A DNA stretch of 15,542 bases from Flavobacteriales bacterium (GTDB lineage Bacteria; Bacteroidota; Bacteroidia; Flavobacteriales_D; Sanyastnellaceae). How positions within the stretch are numbered: position 1 is the stretch's first letter; each line of letters opens with the position of its first letter. The DNA lies in contig WTJL01000149.1 in assembly GCA_011524845.1 (NCBI GenBank), positions 1 through 15,542 on the forward strand, read 5' to 3'. The translations under genes and the position numbers were made by a program. Positions 6,919 through 13,446 of the stretch are shown piece by piece. The notes under the pieces are model-generated. The model saw nothing but the letters and a program-made list of their open reading frames with translations, did no database searches and was not told the origin of the DNA.

Positions 6919-8313
6919 ATGTCCACCCGCATCGAAAAAGACACGCTCGGCGAAGTTCACGTCCCTGCGGACAAGTACTGGGGCGCCCAAACCGAGCGCT
7001 CCCGCAACAACTTCAAAATCGGTCCCACGGGCTCCATGCCCATGGAGATTGTTCGGGCCTTTGCCCACTTGAAGCGCGCAGCGGCCTTGACCAACTGCGA
7101 GCTCGGCGCCTTGGATGCGGCCAAGAAGGACCTCATCGTGGCGGCATGCGAAGAGATTTTGGCCGGCAAGTTGGACGATCAATTTCCACTGGTGGTGTGG
7201 CAAACGGGCTCCGGGACGCAGAGCAACATGAACGTCAATGAGGTGGTGGCCAACCGGTCCCATGTGTTGGCGGGAGGCACCCTTGGCCAAGGCGACCGTC
7301 CGGTGCACCCCAACGACGACGTGAACAAGAGCCAGAGCTCCAACGACACGTTCCCCACGGCGATGCACATCGCGGCCTACGCGGCCATTGTCGACACGAC
7401 CATTCCAGGGGTGGAGCGTTTGCGCGACGCCCTTGCGGAGAAGGCGCGGGCCTTCGACGACATCGTCAAGATCGGACGCACCCACTTGATGGACGCGACG
7501 CCCCTGACGTTGGGGCAAGAGTTTGGAGGGTACGTGGCGCAGTTGGAGTTTGGGCTCAAGGCCTTGCGCAACACGTTGCCTCATCTTCAGCAATTGGCAT
7601 TGGGAGGCACGGCAGTGGGCACGGGCATCAACACCCCCAAGGGGTACGACGTCTTGGTGGCCCAACACATCGCCGACTCCACCGGACATCCTTTTGTGAC
7701 GGCAGAGAACAAGTTCGAAGCCCTCGCCGCACACGACGCCATTGTCGAGAGCCATGGTGCCCTGAAGCAACTGGCCGTCTCCCTCAACAAAATCGCCAAC
7801 GACATTCGCATGATGGGGTCAGGCCCCCGTTCAGGCATTGGCGAGCTGTTGCTTCCGGCGAATGAGCCTGGATCCAGCATCATGCCAGGAAAAGTGAACC
7901 CCACCCAATGCGAGGCCATGACCATGGTGTGCGCTCAGGTGATGGGCAACGACGTTGCGGTCACCGTGGGCGGCACCCAAGGCCACTACGAACTCAACGT
8001 GTTCAAGCCCATGATGGCACGCAACATTTTGGAATCGGCCCGCCTGATTGGGGACGCGTGCGACTCGTTCGCGGCGCACTGCGTGGACGGCATCGAAGCC
8101 AACACGACACGCATCACGGAGCTCGTGAACAACAGCCTGATGCTCGTGACGGCGCTCAACACCAAGATTGGGTACTACAAAGCGGCTGAAATTGCCGGCA
8201 AGGCGCACGCGGAGGGCACCACCTTGAAAGCTGCGGCCTTGGCCACGGGCTACCTCACCGAGGAGGAATACGACGCCTGGGTGGTTCCCGGAGACATGGT
8301 CGGTCGCCGCTGA
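6919..8313 (+). CDS. fumC: Class II fumarate hydratase
   Basis: A 464-residue iron-independent fumarase that interconverts fumarate and L-malate in the TCA cycle, as a cytoplasmic homotetramer. Family motifs occur in order: SGTQSNMNVNEV (residues about 98-109), SQSSNDTFPTAMH, GRTHLMDATP with the catalytic His at 189, and the superfamily signature GSSIMPGKVNP with the mobile-loop serines S319/S320. The THLMDATP and GSSIMPGKVNPTQCEA forms point to fumarase rather than aspartase or argininosuccinate lyase. Length is normal. The ATG at 6919 matches the usual N-terminus (RIEKDTLGEVHVP). The 68-base gap after prfB is pyrimidine-rich and shows no clear -7 box or Shine-Dalgarno sequence, so read-through from prfB is plausible. 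It converges on manC with only 7 bases between the stop codons. Confidence 0.97.
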   Translation: MSTRIEKDTLGEVHVPADKYWGAQTERSRNNFKIGPTGSMPMEIVRAFAHLKRAAALTNCELGALDAAKKDLIVAACEEILAGKLDDQFPLVVWQTGSGTQSNMNVNEVVANRSHVLAGGTLGQGDRPVHPNDDVNKSQSSNDTFPTAMHIAAYAAIVDTTIPGVERLRDALAEKARAFDDIVKIGRTHLMDATPLTLGQEFGGYVAQLEFGLKALRNTLPHLQQLALGGTAVGTGINTPKGYDVLVAQHIADSTGHPFVTAENKFEALAAHDAIVESHGALKQLAVSLNKIANDIRMMGSGPRSGIGELLLPANEPGSSIMPGKVNPTQCEAMTMVCAQVMGNDVAVTVGGTQGHYELNVFKPMMARNILESARLIGDACDSFAAHCVDGIEANTTRITELVNNSLMLVTALNTKIGYYKAAEIAGKAHAEGTTLKAAALATGYLTEEEYDAWVVPGDMVGRR

Positions 8314-8323
8314 CCTGCGGTCA
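8311..8323. terminator. Small inverted repeat carrying both convergent stop codons
   Basis: TGACC (8311-8315) and GGTCA (8319-8323) form a perfect 5-bp stem with a TGC loop. The first three bases are the fumC TGA, and the last three are the reverse complement of the manC TGA. It could act as a short bidirectional stop or collision point. It is too short and lacks a T-run for a confident intrinsic terminator. Confidence 0.3.
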
Positions 8324-9415
8324 CACGAGCGGTTCGCCCTCGTCCCTTTTGAGGTCGCCGACCAGCTCTTTGATCCATTGCTCGTCGGAGGCGGGACACA
8401 CCAGCAACGCATGGGGCGTGTCCACCACGATGAATCCGTCCAAGCCTTTCAGCGCCACGAGTTTTTGGGGCGCGTCGCTGGAGGGGCTTCCTACGATCAA
8501 GTTGTTCTTGGCGTCCACTGCCCGGACGCGAACATGGGCGGAGGCGTTGTCTTGGTCGTCGGTGTCGAGCTTTTCTTTCAAGCTTCCCCACGTCCCCAAG
8601 TCGCTCCATCCAATGTCGCAGAGCACCACCTGCACCTGCGACGCCTTTTCCATGATGCCGTAGTCGATGCTGATGTTTTCGCAGTTGCCGTACACGGCGT
8701 TCAACTCCGTCGTGTTGGACAAGTCCGCGTCGGCGAATTCCGCCAACATGTCGGGAAGGTAGGCTTCAAAAGCGGCTTGGATGTTGCTCAACGACCACAC
8801 GAAAATGCCGCTGTTCCAGCAGAATTCCCCTGAGGCGACAAACGTCTCGGCAGTGGCCAAATCGGGCTTTTCCGTGAAGGTCTTGACAGGCCGAACCTCA
8901 GGCTTCGCGTCGTCGTGGGGCTCCTCGTATTGGATGTAGCCGTACCCGGTGTCGGGCCGGGTGGGTTGGATGCCAAGGGTGACCAGGCTGGTGGTGTTCC
9001 GCGTGGTGTCAAGCGCCGTTCGACACACCTCCAAGAATCCAGATTCGTCCAAAATCAAATGGTCGGACGGGGCCACGACCACCGACGCCTCAGGATCGCG
9101 CTCGGCGATGACAGCGTTGGCGTAGGCGATGCAGGGGGCCGTGTTGCGCATGAACGGCTCGCAGAGGATGTTCTCCACGGGCATGTCGGGAAGGTGCGAC
9201 GCGACTTGGTCGCGGTACCGGGCGTTGGTGACGACCAGGATGCGGTCGGCGGGAACGAGCTTTTCGAGTCGGTCAAACGTCATGCGAATGAGCGACCGCC
9301 CCGTTCCCAAAATGTCGAGGAATTGCTTGGGTTCAGCGCTTCGCGACATGGGCCAAAAACGCGACCCAATGCCTCCCGCCATGATCACGGCGTAGGTGTG
9401 TGCTTCGTGGGCCAT
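8321..9415 (-). CDS. manC: Mannose-1-phosphate guanylyltransferase
   Basis: A 364-residue cytoplasmic nucleotidyltransferase that makes GDP-mannose from mannose-1-phosphate and GTP, feeding lipopolysaccharide, exopolysaccharide and GDP-fucose synthesis. The nucleotide-binding signature is GGIGSRFWP followed by PK, at residues 14-30. APSDHLI, GYGYIQYE, FTEKP, WNSGIFVW and GWSDLGTW follow in the usual order. It is the short form, without the C-terminal cupin phosphomannose isomerase domain seen in longer bifunctional enzymes. The ATG at 9415 lies 4 nt after the stop of the upstream lipoprotein gene, so the two are very likely one transcript from the promoter near 9572-9579. No other sugar-nucleotide gene is adjacent. 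It converges on fumC. Confidence 0.95.
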   Translation of the reverse strand: MAHEAHTYAVIMAGGIGSRFWPMSRSAEPKQFLDILGTGRSLIRMTFDRLEKLVPADRILVVTNARYRDQVASHLPDMPVENILCEPFMRNTAPCIAYANAVIAERDPEASVVVAPSDHLILDESGFLEVCRTALDTTRNTTSLVTLGIQPTRPDTGYGYIQYEEPHDDAKPEVRPVKTFTEKPDLATAETFVASGEFCWNSGIFVWSLSNIQAAFEAYLPDMLAEFADADLSNTTELNAVYGNCENISIDYGIMEKASQVQVVLCDIGWSDLGTWGSLKEKLDTDDQDNASAHVRVRAVDAKNNLIVGSPSSDAPQKLVALKGLDGFIVVDTPHALLVCPASDEQWIKELVGDLKRDEGEPLV

Positions 9416-9419
9416 GTTC

Positions 9420-9566
9420 TCAGCGTGGGGGATGGGCAGGGGTTGACCACTCGGGACAAGTGGGGCACTTTCCCTTGCTGGCTTTGGTCGTGGTGCATCC
9501 GGTCAACGCGAGGCTGCCCAGCAATGCGACCAAGGCCAGAAGAGCTCCAATTCCTTTCAGGTTCAT
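9420..9566 (-). CDS. Small lipoprotein with a CxxC motif, function unknown
   Basis: A 48-residue protein from the ATG at 9566. A short basic start (MNLKG) is followed by a hydrophobic signal of about 17 residues (7-23) and the lipobox LTGC, with C24 as the lipidated cysteine. The mature peptide is only 25 residues: a Thr/Ser/Lys linker, then KCPTCPEW with a C34-P-T-C37 pair, and a Pro-rich end. Lipoprotein export by signal peptidase II is a firm reading; the function is not known. The CxxC could bind metal or form a disulphide. The frame stays open far upstream, antisense to mlaEF, but the ATG at 9566 is chosen because of the signal peptide and the -7 box 5 nt before it. It is coupled to manC (TGA, 4 nt, ATG). 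It was easily missed because of its size. Confidence 0.82.
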   Translation of the reverse strand: MNLKGIGALLALVALLGSLALTGCTTTKASKGKCPTCPEWSTPAHPPR

Positions 9567-9571
9567 GGCCG

Positions 9572-9579
9572 CGAAGTTA
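9572..9579 (-). promoter_or_regulatory. -7 box for the lipoprotein-manC operon
   Basis: The minus strand reads TAACTTCG-CGGCC-ATG. The box differs from TAnnTTTG at one base and ends 5 nt before the start codon, suggesting a leaderless or near-leaderless mRNA. It differs from the leuS box (TAACTTTG) by a single base. Confidence 0.5.
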
Positions 9580-9584
9580 GCTTG

Positions 9585-9592
9585 TACCTTCG
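9585..9592 (+). promoter_or_regulatory. -7 box for the mlaE-mlaF-nitroreductase operon
   Basis: TACCTTCG-TCCC-ATG: one mismatch to TAnnTTTG, ending 4 nt before the mlaE ATG at 9597. It lies 5 bp from the oppositely oriented box of the lipoprotein gene, so RNA polymerase probably cannot occupy both at once. Confidence 0.5.
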
Positions 9593-9596
9593 TCCC

Positions 9597-10334
9597 ATGG
9601 GTTTGTTCTTCCACATTGGCAGGTACGCTTCGTTCATTCGAAGTGTCATGCGCCGTCCTGAAAAAGGGTCGGTCTTCCGCCGCCTTTTGCTGGAAGAGAT
9701 GAACGCCATTGGCCTCCAAAGCTTGGGGATTGTCGCCTTGTTGAGCGTGTTCATGGGGGCGGTCATCTGCATCCAAACCGCACACCAAATCGGGGGCTGG
9801 ATCCCGGTGTACACGATTGGTTTCACCGTGCGACAAACCATGATTTTGGAGTTCAGCCCCACCCTGATTCCAGTGATCCTGGCGGGCAAGGTGGGCTCCA
9901 ACATTGCCTCTCAACTCGGAACCATGCGGGTGACCGAGCAAATCGATGCCTTGGAAATCATGGGGGTGAACAGCGCGGGGTACTTGGTGCTGCCCAAGAT
10001 GATCGCCGCGCTGACGACCATTCCTTTTTTGGTCATCCTCAGCATGGTGTTGGGCATCGGCGCGGGCATGTGGGTGGGCGTGTCCACCGGGGTCAGTTCC
10101 GCGGCCGATTTCGAATACGGCATGCAAATCGACTTCAACGCCTTCGACGTGACGTACGCCATCTTGAAGACCTGCGTGTTCGCCTTGATCATCAGCTCCG
10201 TCAGCGCCTACCATGGGTATTTCACCTCGGGGGGCGCCTTGGAAGTGGGCCGAAGCAGCACCAAGGCGGTGGTGTACGCAGTGGTCATCGTCATGGTCGC
10301 CAACTTGTTGTTGACCCAAATGCTTCTTGGCTAA
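9597..10334 (+). CDS. mlaE: MlaE-type ABC transporter permease
   Basis: A 245-residue inner-membrane permease of the MlaE family, the membrane part of a phospholipid transporter that moves lipids between the inner and outer membranes. Hydrophobic segments lie at about 38-62, 86-106, 131-160, 185-205 and 222-243. The family hallmark GTMRVTEQIDALEIMG is at 108-123, preceded by PVILAGKVGSNIASQLG. ATG at 9597 is preferred over a TTG five codons upstream because that TTG overlaps the -7 box. The partner ATPase gene follows after 12 bases. No MCE-domain (MlaD) gene is present here, so the periplasmic subunit must be encoded elsewhere if the system is complete. Confidence 0.92.
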   Translation: MGLFFHIGRYASFIRSVMRRPEKGSVFRRLLLEEMNAIGLQSLGIVALLSVFMGAVICIQTAHQIGGWIPVYTIGFTVRQTMILEFSPTLIPVILAGKVGSNIASQLGTMRVTEQIDALEIMGVNSAGYLVLPKMIAALTTIPFLVILSMVLGIGAGMWVGVSTGVSSAADFEYGMQIDFNAFDVTYAILKTCVFALIISSVSAYHGYFTSGGALEVGRSSTKAVVYAVVIVMVANLLLTQMLLG

Positions 10335-10346
10335 TCCGACGTCGGA
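10335..10346. repeat. 12-bp perfect palindrome filling the mlaE-mlaF spacer
   Basis: TCCGACGTCGGA is perfectly self-complementary and occupies exactly the 12 bases between the mlaE TAA and the mlaF ATG. It could be a protein-binding dyad or simply chance; it has no loop, so an RNA hairpin would be strained. Confidence 0.5.
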
Positions 10347-11102
10347 ATGATTGAGATTCACAACATTTCGAAGTCGTTTGGAGACCAAACCGTGCTCCGC
10401 GAGGTGTCTGCCAAGTTTCTTCCGGGCAAGGTCAATTTCATCATCGGCCGCAGCGGGTCGGGAAAAAGTGTCCTCACCAAGTGCACGGTCGGGTTGCTTG
10501 AACCGGACCAAGGCCATGTCTCGTACGACGGCCGAAACTTCACCGAATTGGACCGACGCGGCCGGAAAGCGGTCCGTCAAGAGATCGGCATGCTGTTTCA
10601 AGGCAGCGCCCTCTTCGACAGCATGACCGTGGCGGAGAACGTCATGTTCCCCCTCCGCATGTTCAGCGAGTCGTCCGACGCAGAGATGCGCGACCGCGTG
10701 ACGTTCTGCTTGGAGCGCGTGGAATTGGGCCACGCCGCCGACAAGTTCCCGTCGGAACTCAGCGGAGGCATGCAGAAGCGCGTGGGCATTGCGCGTGCCA
10801 TCGCGATGAACCCCAAGTACCTCTTTTGCGACGAGCCCAACTCGGGCTTGGATCCGCAGACGGCGATTGTCATCGACAACCTCATTGGGGATTTGACGCG
10901 TGAATTCAACATGACGACGGTGGTCGTGTCCCACGACATGAACAGCGTGATGGAGGCGTCCGATTTCATTCACTTTGTGCACCAAGGCCAAATCGCCTGG
11001 AACGGACCCACCTCCGACCTGCTCGCCGCCGACAACGAGGCGCTGAACGGATTCATTTTTGCCTCGAAAATCATGCGTGAACTGCGCAACTCCCTGTCAT
11101 GA
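10347..11102 (+). CDS. mlaF: MlaF-type ABC transporter ATPase
   Basis: A 251-residue cytoplasmic ATPase that powers MlaE. Walker A is GRSGSGKS at 34-41. The Q-loop region FQGSALFDSMTVAENV at 84-99 is the form typical of MlaF. The ABC signature LSGGMQKR is at 138-145, Walker B YLFCDEP at 158-164 with catalytic E163, the D-loop SGLDP at 166-170, and the H-loop VVSHD further on. All ATPase motifs are intact. The start follows the mlaE stop by 12 bases, and the stop overlaps the next gene's start (ATGA), so translation of the nitroreductase is probably coupled to it. Confidence 0.94.
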   Translation: MIEIHNISKSFGDQTVLREVSAKFLPGKVNFIIGRSGSGKSVLTKCTVGLLEPDQGHVSYDGRNFTELDRRGRKAVRQEIGMLFQGSALFDSMTVAENVMFPLRMFSESSDAEMRDRVTFCLERVELGHAADKFPSELSGGMQKRVGIARAIAMNPKYLFCDEPNSGLDPQTAIVIDNLIGDLTREFNMTTVVVSHDMNSVMEASDFIHFVHQGQIAWNGPTSDLLAADNEALNGFIFASKIMRELRNSLS

Positions 11103-11806
11103 GCCAAGACGCTTCACATCACGACTCCGACCAAGGACACAGCACGGAAACCTTCATTCCGTACAGCTTGCCACGGCTGTCTGCGGAAGACATGGTGGAA
11201 CAGAGCCGCGCGTTCTATGCCGAGATGGACACCCGCCGAAGCGCCCGGGTGTTTTCACCTGAAGCCATTCCCCTCGAAGCGGTGCGGAACTGCATCGACA
11301 CCGCCTGCACCGCTCCCTCTGGGGCTCACAAGCAGCCGTGGACGTTTTGTTTGGTGACCAACCCCGAGTTGCGCAAAGAGATTCGAAAGGCGGCCGAGGA
11401 AGAAGAGTTTCGGAACTACCATGGCCGCATGAGCGCCGAATGGTTGGAAGACTTGGAGCCTTTTGGAACGGACCACATCAAGCCCTTCATCGAAGACGCC
11501 CCAGCGCTGATCGTCGTCTTCAAACAAGTTCACGACACGCCTGAAGGCGGCGGGAAGCGCGCCAACTACTACGTCAACGAGAGCGTGGGCATTGCCGTGG
11601 GCATGTTGCTCACTGCGCTGCACCGCATAGGTCTTGTGGCGTTGACCCACACGCCATCTCCCATGGGCTTTTTGGCCGAGGCGTTGGGGAGACCGGCCAA
11701 CGAACGGGCGTTCCTCAACATCCCCATCGGCTTCCCGGCAGAGGGGCTGAAGGTGCCCGACTTGACCCGAAAGCCGCGAAAGGACGTTTTGGTGGAGTAC
11801 CCTTGA
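11099..11806 (+). CDS. Nitroreductase-fold flavoenzyme resembling iodotyrosine deiodinase
   Basis: A 235-residue FMN-dependent protein of the nitroreductase superfamily. RRSAR at 46-50 and TAPSGAH at 71-77 match the FMN phosphate- and ring-binding segments. The order SRAFYAEM, TAPSGAH.QPWTF, EEEE..NY, HIKPF, IVVFKQVH, THTPSPMG and VPDLTRKP follows vertebrate iodotyrosine deiodinase from memory. The three residues that grip the amino-acid part of iodotyrosine in the human enzyme (E157, Y161, K182) align without gaps to E103, Y107 and K128. Reductive removal of halogen from a halotyrosine is therefore the best guess; a general nitroreductase is the alternative. The first 20 residues are polar and His/Asp-rich, with no signal peptide. 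The ATG overlaps the mlaF stop, making it the third gene of that operon. Confidence 0.85.
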   Translation: MSQDASHHDSDQGHSTETFIPYSLPRLSAEDMVEQSRAFYAEMDTRRSARVFSPEAIPLEAVRNCIDTACTAPSGAHKQPWTFCLVTNPELRKEIRKAAEEEEFRNYHGRMSAEWLEDLEPFGTDHIKPFIEDAPALIVVFKQVHDTPEGGGKRANYYVNESVGIAVGMLLTALHRIGLVALTHTPSPMGFLAEALGRPANERAFLNIPIGFPAEGLKVPDLTRKPRKDVLVEYP

Positions 11807-11816
11807 GGGTCGTTTT
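11799..11816 (+). terminator. Weak terminator-like element after the nitroreductase gene
   Basis: ACCC-TTGA-GGGT, spanning the nitroreductase stop codon, is followed by CG and four T residues. The stem is only 4 bp (5 if the loop is compressed), so this is a weak candidate for the end of the mlaE operon. Confidence 0.22.
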
Positions 11817-11874
11817 CCCTGTGAAATCGTTCAAAAGTTTCAAACAAGTGCGCGTGGTGCTTGAAGCGTGCCGT

Positions 11875-11881
11875 TAATTTG
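11875..11881 (+). promoter_or_regulatory. Candidate -7 box for the acpP operon
   Basis: TAATTTG (in GTTAATTTGC), one base shorter than TAnnTTTG, lies 36 nt before the acpP ATG, in the only sizeable AT-richer gap of this part (11807-11917). The leader has no Shine-Dalgarno sequence. ATTCA (11889-11893) and TGAAT (11899-11903) could form a small hairpin in it. Confidence 0.45.
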
Positions 11882-11917
11882 CGGCCGAATTCACTCACTG
11901 AATACAACCTACAGATC

Positions 11918-12151
11918 ATGTCTGATATCCAAGAAAAAGTAACCGCGATCATCGTGGACAAGTTGGGCGTTGACGCCAAGGAGGTGACCACTGAAGCCTC
12001 GTTCACGAACGATTTGGGAGCGGACTCCCTCGACACCGTGGAACTCATCATGGAATTCGAAAAGGAATTCAACATCGCCATCCCAGACGATCAAGCTGAG
12101 AAGATCAGCACGGTGGGCCAGGCGGTCGATTACATCTCGCAGAACGCGTAA
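11918..12151 (+). CDS. acpP: Acyl carrier protein
   Basis: A 77-residue acidic cytoplasmic carrier that holds growing acyl chains on a phosphopantetheine arm during type II fatty-acid synthesis. The attachment motif is GADSLDTVEL, with S37 as the modified serine. MEFEKEFNIAIPDDQAEKI follows, forming helix III and its acidic recognition surface. The ATG at 11918 gives the standard length; the frame is open further upstream, but that part overlaps the promoter. It ends in TAA, one of only two in the window. fabF follows after 38 bases that contain a hairpin, the usual acpP-fabF-rnc order. Confidence 0.98.
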   Translation: MSDIQEKVTAIIVDKLGVDAKEVTTEASFTNDLGADSLDTVELIMEFEKEFNIAIPDDQAEKISTVGQAVDYISQNA

Positions 12152-12153
12152 GA

Positions 12154-12169
12154 TTCAGCATTCGCTGAA
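12154..12169 (+). terminator. Intercistronic hairpin between acpP and fabF
   Basis: TTCAGC-ATTC-GCTGAA is a perfect 6-bp stem with a 4-nt loop, starting 2 nt after the acpP stop. There is no T-run, so it is more likely a partial attenuator, a processing site or a 3'-end stabiliser for acpP mRNA than a full terminator. Which of these applies is inference. Confidence 0.4.
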
Positions 12170-12189
12170 CCGGTTCATTTCTTGAAGTC

Positions 12190-13446
12190 ATGGAACTCCG
12201 TCGCGTAGCGGTCACTGGCTTGGGGGCCATCACCCCCTTGGGCAACGACGTCTCCACGTTTTGGGCCAATTTGGTTCAAGGCCAGAGCGGCGCTGCGCCC
12301 ATTACGCGCTTCGACGCCACCAACTTCAAGACCCAGTTCGCGTGCGAAGTCAAAGACTTCGATCCTTCCGAGTGGATTCACCGGAAGGACTCGCGGAAGA
12401 TGGACTTGTTCACGCAATACGCCGTGGTGACGGCGGAAATGGCACTCAAGGACGCCGGCCTCTCTGTGGAGGCCGGCAACCTTGACCCTGATCGGGCGGG
12501 TGTCATTTGGGGTTCGGGCATTGGAGGCTTCCAAACCTTCATGAACGAAGCCAAGAACTTCTACACGGGAGACGGCACCCCGCGCTTTTCGCCGTTCTTC
12601 ATTCCAATGATGATCACGGACATCGCGCCCGGACACATCAGCATTCGGAACAACCTGCGCGGACCCAACTACGCCACGGTGTCGGCGTGCGCCAGCTCCA
12701 CGCATGCGCTCATCGACGCTTTCAACACCATTCGTTTGGGCAAGTCAGACGTGGTGGTGACTGGCGGCTCTGAAGCCGCTGTGGTGGAAGGGGGGATCGG
12801 AGGATTCAACGCCTTGAAGGCCCTCTCTACACGCAACGACGATCCGGCTCGTGCATCGCGTCCCTTCGACGCCACACGCGACGGTTTTGTGTTGGGCGAA
12901 GGTGGAGGCGCCATCATCCTCGAAGACCTCGAGCACGCCCGTGCCCGAGGCGCCAAGATTTACTGCGAAATGGTGGGCGGCGGCATGACCGCGGATGCCC
13001 ACCACATCACTGCACCGCACCCCGAGGGCTTTGGGGCGCGCAACGTGATGAAGAACGCCTTGGACGACGCGGGATTGACGCCAGCAGACGTCGACTACGT
13101 CAACGTTCACGGCACGTCCACTCCCCTCGGAGATGTGGCAGAGGTCAAAGCCATTCAACAGGTCTTTGGCGACGCTGCCTACGACTTGAACATCAGTTCC
13201 ACCAAGAGCATGACCGGTCACCTCCTCGGAGCGGCTGGGGCCATCGAAGCGATGGCTTGCATCATGTCCATTGTGGACCAGGTGGTGCCTCCCACCATCA
13301 ACCACGAGCACGAAGACGATCAGCTGGACAACAAGCTGAACTTCACGTTGAACAAAGCCCAAAAGCGCGAAGTCCGCGCCGCCTTGAGCAACACCTTTGG
13401 CTTCGGCGGCCACAACGCCTCTGTGGTGTTTAAAGCCCTTTCATGA
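12190..13446 (+). CDS. fabF: 3-oxoacyl-[acyl-carrier-protein] synthase II
   Basis: A 418-residue condensing enzyme that elongates acyl-ACP with malonyl-ACP. The Cys-His-His triad typical of FabB/FabF is intact: C167 in SACASSTHA, H307 in NVHGTSTPLGD and H344 in TGHLLGAAG, with K339 in STKSMTGH. The C-terminal glycine-rich NTFGFGGHNAS is present. FabF rather than FabB is assigned from length and from its position directly behind acpP. The start at 12190 gives MELRRVAVTGLGAITPLG, the standard N-terminus. The stop overlaps the rnc start as ATGA, so the two are translationally coupled. Confidence 0.97.
   Translation: MELRRVAVTGLGAITPLGNDVSTFWANLVQGQSGAAPITRFDATNFKTQFACEVKDFDPSEWIHRKDSRKMDLFTQYAVVTAEMALKDAGLSVEAGNLDPDRAGVIWGSGIGGFQTFMNEAKNFYTGDGTPRFSPFFIPMMITDIAPGHISIRNNLRGPNYATVSACASSTHALIDAFNTIRLGKSDVVVTGGSEAAVVEGGIGGFNALKALSTRNDDPARASRPFDATRDGFVLGEGGGAIILEDLEHARARGAKIYCEMVGGGMTADAHHITAPHPEGFGARNVMKNALDDAGLTPADVDYVNVHGTSTPLGDVAEVKAIQQVFGDAAYDLNISSTKSMTGHLLGAAGAIEAMACIMSIVDQVVPPTINHEHEDDQLDNKLNFTLNKAQKREVRAALSNTFGFGGHNASVVFKALS

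Noticed and set aside
5453..7770. Minus-strand frames of 322 and 357 codons opposite recX, prfB and fumC
   Set aside because: All lie opposite strongly conserved genes and have no recognisable domains.
9567..10991. Long minus-strand frame running antisense to mlaE and mlaF into the lipoprotein gene
   Set aside because: Upstream of 9566 it is a shadow of mlaEF. The lipoprotein has its own signal peptide start and promoter box.
11807..11917. Possible small RNA or short gene in the nitroreductase-acpP gap
   Set aside because: The 111 bases are accounted for by a weak terminator-like element and the acpP promoter and leader. The acpP frame extending to 11861 has no family support before 11918.
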